A DNA stretch of 64,000 nt from Armigeres subalbatus. Lineage: Eukaryota; Arthropoda; Insecta; Diptera; Culicidae. The translations under genes and the position numbers were made by a program. Below the pieces are notes generated by a model. The model ran no database searches and was not told the origin of the DNA. It was given only the letters and a program-made list of their open reading frames with translations. Positions 61,112 through 64,000 of this stretch are shown here, one piece after another (position 1 is the first letter of the stretch; each line of letters starts with the position of its first letter). Where the stretch lies: contig NC_085140.1 of the NCBI RefSeq assembly GCF_024139115.2, forward strand, positions 431,085,240 to 431,149,239. Direction: 5' to 3'.

Positions 61112-61242
61112 ATAGGGTAAGGGAGGTATTTTGGACCACCAGTTCGAAGGCTCATATTTTGGACCACTGAGTGCAAACTCCTCTTGGTGGTCCAAAATAA
61201 GAGCCCCTGTAAAGGTGGTCCAAAATATATCCTTTACCCTAT
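61112..61242. mobile_element. 131-bp palindromic MITE
   Basis: ATAGGGTAAGGGAGGTATTT TGGACCACC at the left and GGTGGTCCAAAATATATCCT TTACCCTAT at the right are inverted; an inner TTTTGGACCAC/GTGGTCCAAAA pair repeats the symmetry. Confidence 0.8.
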
Positions 61243-61469
61243 GATATGCTTCAAACATAAATAATGACAAGAATATAGATAGACCTCCTTTTCACTTGTC
61301 ATCCATTTAAAATGTATCAGAACTGTCCGTTTATTCAATTTTCCAATCAACCTTTCCAACTCGTTTTATTAACTCAATCGATTATTTTTCTTTGTTGGCA
61401 TTACCATCCCCCTACTCGAAAATTGTCACTGGTTTTCTAAACTGGAACTCGAACCCAGCTATCTTAACA

Positions 61470-62252
61470 CTCGAGCATGCGTCCTCTGTAATTCTTCTGT
61501 TCTGGTTGGTTCTGTTCTGGTTGCCTACAGCGTCGATACACCTGTGCCTGGCGTATTATAGAGCTCCATAATCGTCGGTCTTGGAGGATGTTCCTCCAGT
61601 TTCCCCAAACGTTTAAACGTGTTCTTGGCCTTCCACGAAGTCGCCGGCCTCTATCTGATTCTCTGTTGAATTTTGTTTTCGCTAATCTTTCTTCTGACAT
61701 TCGCACTAAGCGACCAGTACACTGAAGTCTGCCGTATCTGCCGTCTACGCCACACACCATTTTCTAGTTTCCTTCCGAGTATTGTACGCAGCACATTTCG
61801 CTCGAAAACCCCGAAAGCTCTCCGTTTCTCCTCTTTTAACGTCCATGCTTCATGTCCATAAAGGGACACTGGTAGAATCAGAGTTTTGTATAGAGCAAAT
61901 TTTGTTTCCGTCTACATGTTGCGGGACCTATGCTGGTTACGTAATCCGTAAAAGGCCCTATTCCCAGCAGCAACTCGTCTTTTCACTTCACGGGAAACGT
62001 CATTGTCACATGTCACAAGCGTTCCAAGATAAACAAATTCTTCAACAACTTCAAACACATCCCATCAAGCACTACCTCAGCACCAACACCACTAGGTCTT
62101 CCTCTATGTCTACCTGCCACCATGTACTTTGTCTTGGTGGAGTTAAGGGTTGAGCCTACCCTCGCCGTCTCCCTCTTCAGTGGGACTAAAGCCTCCACTA
62201 CTGCTCTGCGATCGATTCCAATGAGTTCAATGTCGTCCGCAGAGCCCAGGAG
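61470..62252 (-). mobile_element. RTE-like LINE, RT catalytic motif to C-terminus, broken
   Basis: Minus strand in order: GSADDIELIGIDRRAVEALV (RT motif C, usual YADD now SADD), STKTKYMVAGRHRGRP, LYGHEAWTLKEEKRRAFGVF ERNVLRTILG, QCTGRLVRMSEER and RGRRLRGRPRTRLNVWG. Frames shift at least three times. The upstream part is cut off by the ~1.96 kb element at 62253. Confidence 0.8.
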
Positions 62253-64000
62253 CAGTCTTCACGAAAACATGAACCGCGTTTAAACAAGTGCAGTTTTCCC
62301 GTGTGCAAGTTTGCACTCAAACATGCATACTAGATCCAAACCGAGTTCATCATAAACCCAACCAAAATCGCACCCAGTTTGAACACGAGTGTGCGCCCAA
62401 GTTCAAACACACGGGTTTGAACATGGAAGTTTAAACATCAGTTTCCACACAGCATGCTGTTCATCTGTTCATATTGGTCAAGTGGTTTCTCTTCTTGAGT
62501 AGCGGTGATGGCTTAGTGGTAACTTGTTTGGCGTTCACTCAGGGCACTAATGTTTGAATCCTTGTCTTTGATTTTTTTAGAAATGGCGCCTGAATAGTTT
62601 CAGTTTTATAAAAGGCACTTTTCAGCCCTTGTCGGGTGGTGGAATAGCTGAATAAGATACTTTACCGCCTACCCACAGTTTGCGCTTGGTCCGATATCTC
62701 AATATCACAACCATTTTTTTATTCAACATTTTGCATAAAATCTTCAGATATTATTCATAATGTTCATAACAACTGAATATTATGTGCATTTGCCCGGTAA
62801 GACAACCGGCAACCTCCAATGTAATGATTAGTTAAAGTATCCGTGCGTTTATGTTCTAAACGAGGTAAAATACACAAGTCTCTGTTTGTCTGTCTAAAAT
62901 GTAGCTCTTAACTATTATATATCCGTTACATATGCATTTTGTTAGCATTTGCATATCTATATACAAAAAAATGAATTTCTGTCTATCTGAACCTTATATA
63001 CTCCGAAACTACTGAACGGATCGGCGTGAAAATTTGTATGCAGAGGTTTTTGGGGCCAGGGAAGGTTCTCAAGATGGTTCGAGACCCCTCCCTTCTTTGG
63101 AAATTGGAGATCCTATTCAAATGAAATAGAAATTTCTGCATAACTTAAGAACTAATAAGAGAATAAATCAATTTTAGGCAAAACGAAGTTTGTTGGACTA
63201 GTTGTGAATAAAATATAGATGTTGATTCCAAAAAGTTCAAAGAGACACTTTTAGTGGGGGAGGATGAAGAACTGGTTGTAAACTAAAAATTCTAATTGAT
63301 AGAAATTAAAAAGATAGTAGGAGGTCTGTCTCATATTGCTATATATGTATAAATAATACGCCGATGACATTATACAATACAAAGAAAATTTACAAACGAT
63401 GGGCTCCAGATCAGAAATGAGCCCACAAATCCTTAAACATAAAAGTCCTATAAACTACATGGCTCTCATAAAAGATAAAATCTTCAGTTATTACAATCTA
63501 AAACAACAAAACTAGAATTAAAGCCCCGTTATTCATAAGCTTCTTCAAAAAGTTCGAAACCCCTCTCTCCCTGGAATAAAGAAATCTCTATGCAATCCAG
63601 AACTTCGCTTCAGATTCTCGGTATGTTTATCAAGTACCACCGCGAAGTAAGTGTATCCGCGAAGTAAGAATAAATTATCCCCTTATAAACGTGTCAGAAA
63701 AATCTTATCCCAAAATTTTAGAAATATGAACTAATTAGTTTTTTGGTGGTTGCAGCATCCCGAAATCTCAAGAAGAACTGCTTTCAGAACCTCGAAAAAG
63801 AACAAAAGCTCCGCTCAGAGCAGATTCGAACCTAAGACGTCGTGAATGGAAGGCCTGAATCAAGACCTCACCTCTATGAACGCTTCATTATGCTAGTGCA
63901 AAAAATGTGCACAACATGTTTCAATTTTCAATCATACCTTCATTGAAGTTTGGTTAAATCCTCTTATTCGAAATACGAATAACAAGGCTGGGAAATGTGA
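62253..64000 (-). mobile_element. ~1.96 kb TIR element with tRNA-like modules, right copy, cut by window end
   Basis: Inverse copy of 50332-52069, nearly identical over 1.74 kb. The right end lies beyond the window. It interrupts an RTE-like LINE just upstream of its ADD motif, so it inserted after that LINE. On the plus strand TGATGGCTTAGTGGTAACTT (A-box-like) and GTTTGAATCC (B-box-like) are followed by TTTTTTT near 62573; at the other end AGATTCGAACCTAAGACG lies on the minus-facing module near 63820. Confidence 0.8.

Noticed and set aside
62507..62575. Intact tRNA gene
   Set aside because: A- and B-box-like words are present but the acceptor and anticodon stems do not fold, so it is tRNA-like only.

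Overview
The window reads as nuclear DNA of an Aedes-type mosquito. It is AT-rich, has large introns, and is full of short inverted-repeat elements, broken non-LTR retrotransposons (RTE-like and RNase H-bearing types) and pieces of a tRNA-derived SINE that look like Feilai. The species call is an inference from repeat families and gene structure; no search was run.

One protein-coding gene is well supported: a FoxL2-type forkhead transcription factor on the minus strand. I reconstruct nine coding exons, from a start codon at 44252 to a stop at 4472 (1059 nt, 352 codons plus stop). All eight junctions have GT..AG ends and matching phase. Intron 1 is about 31.8 kb and holds most of the repeats in the window. 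The forkhead domain (about residues 116-212) is split by a phase-0 intron. Three tRNA genes are intact: Glu(CTC) at 4896-4967 (+, inside FoxL2 intron 8), Asp(GTC) at 35537-35608 (-, inside intron 1) and initiator Met(CAT) at 55811-55882 (-).

Layout. 1-4.4 kb: downstream flank of FoxL2 with several MITEs, two of them nested. 4.4-12.4 kb: FoxL2 exons 9 to 2, with a decayed LINE (9.0-10.6 kb) and tandem-like repeats in intron 3. 12.4-44.2 kb: intron 1, with a 3.3 kb foldback element (13.3-16.7 kb), nested MITEs (18.2-19.1 kb), a LINE split by a 51-bp minisatellite and a foldback MITE (21.8-25.3 kb), an 11-bp satellite (29.5-30.1 kb) abutting a LINE (30.1-31.6 kb), a foldback element built of ~170-bp units (37.5-39.7 kb), and a probable non-autonomous Helitron end (41.9 kb). 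44.2-64 kb: upstream flank or 5' UTR region, with two inverted copies of a ~1.96 kb element carrying tRNA-like modules at both ends (50.1-52.1 and 62.25-64 kb), a 260-bp palindrome, a Tc1/mariner relic at 56.4-57.4 kb, a near-perfect 42-bp hairpin, and a GC-rich block at 59.2-59.95 kb that could be a promoter or first exon.

Functionally, the window is a single developmental regulator whose transcription unit has been inflated by transposons. The most unusual structures are the paired element with inward-facing tRNA-like modules and the two large foldback elements in intron 1.
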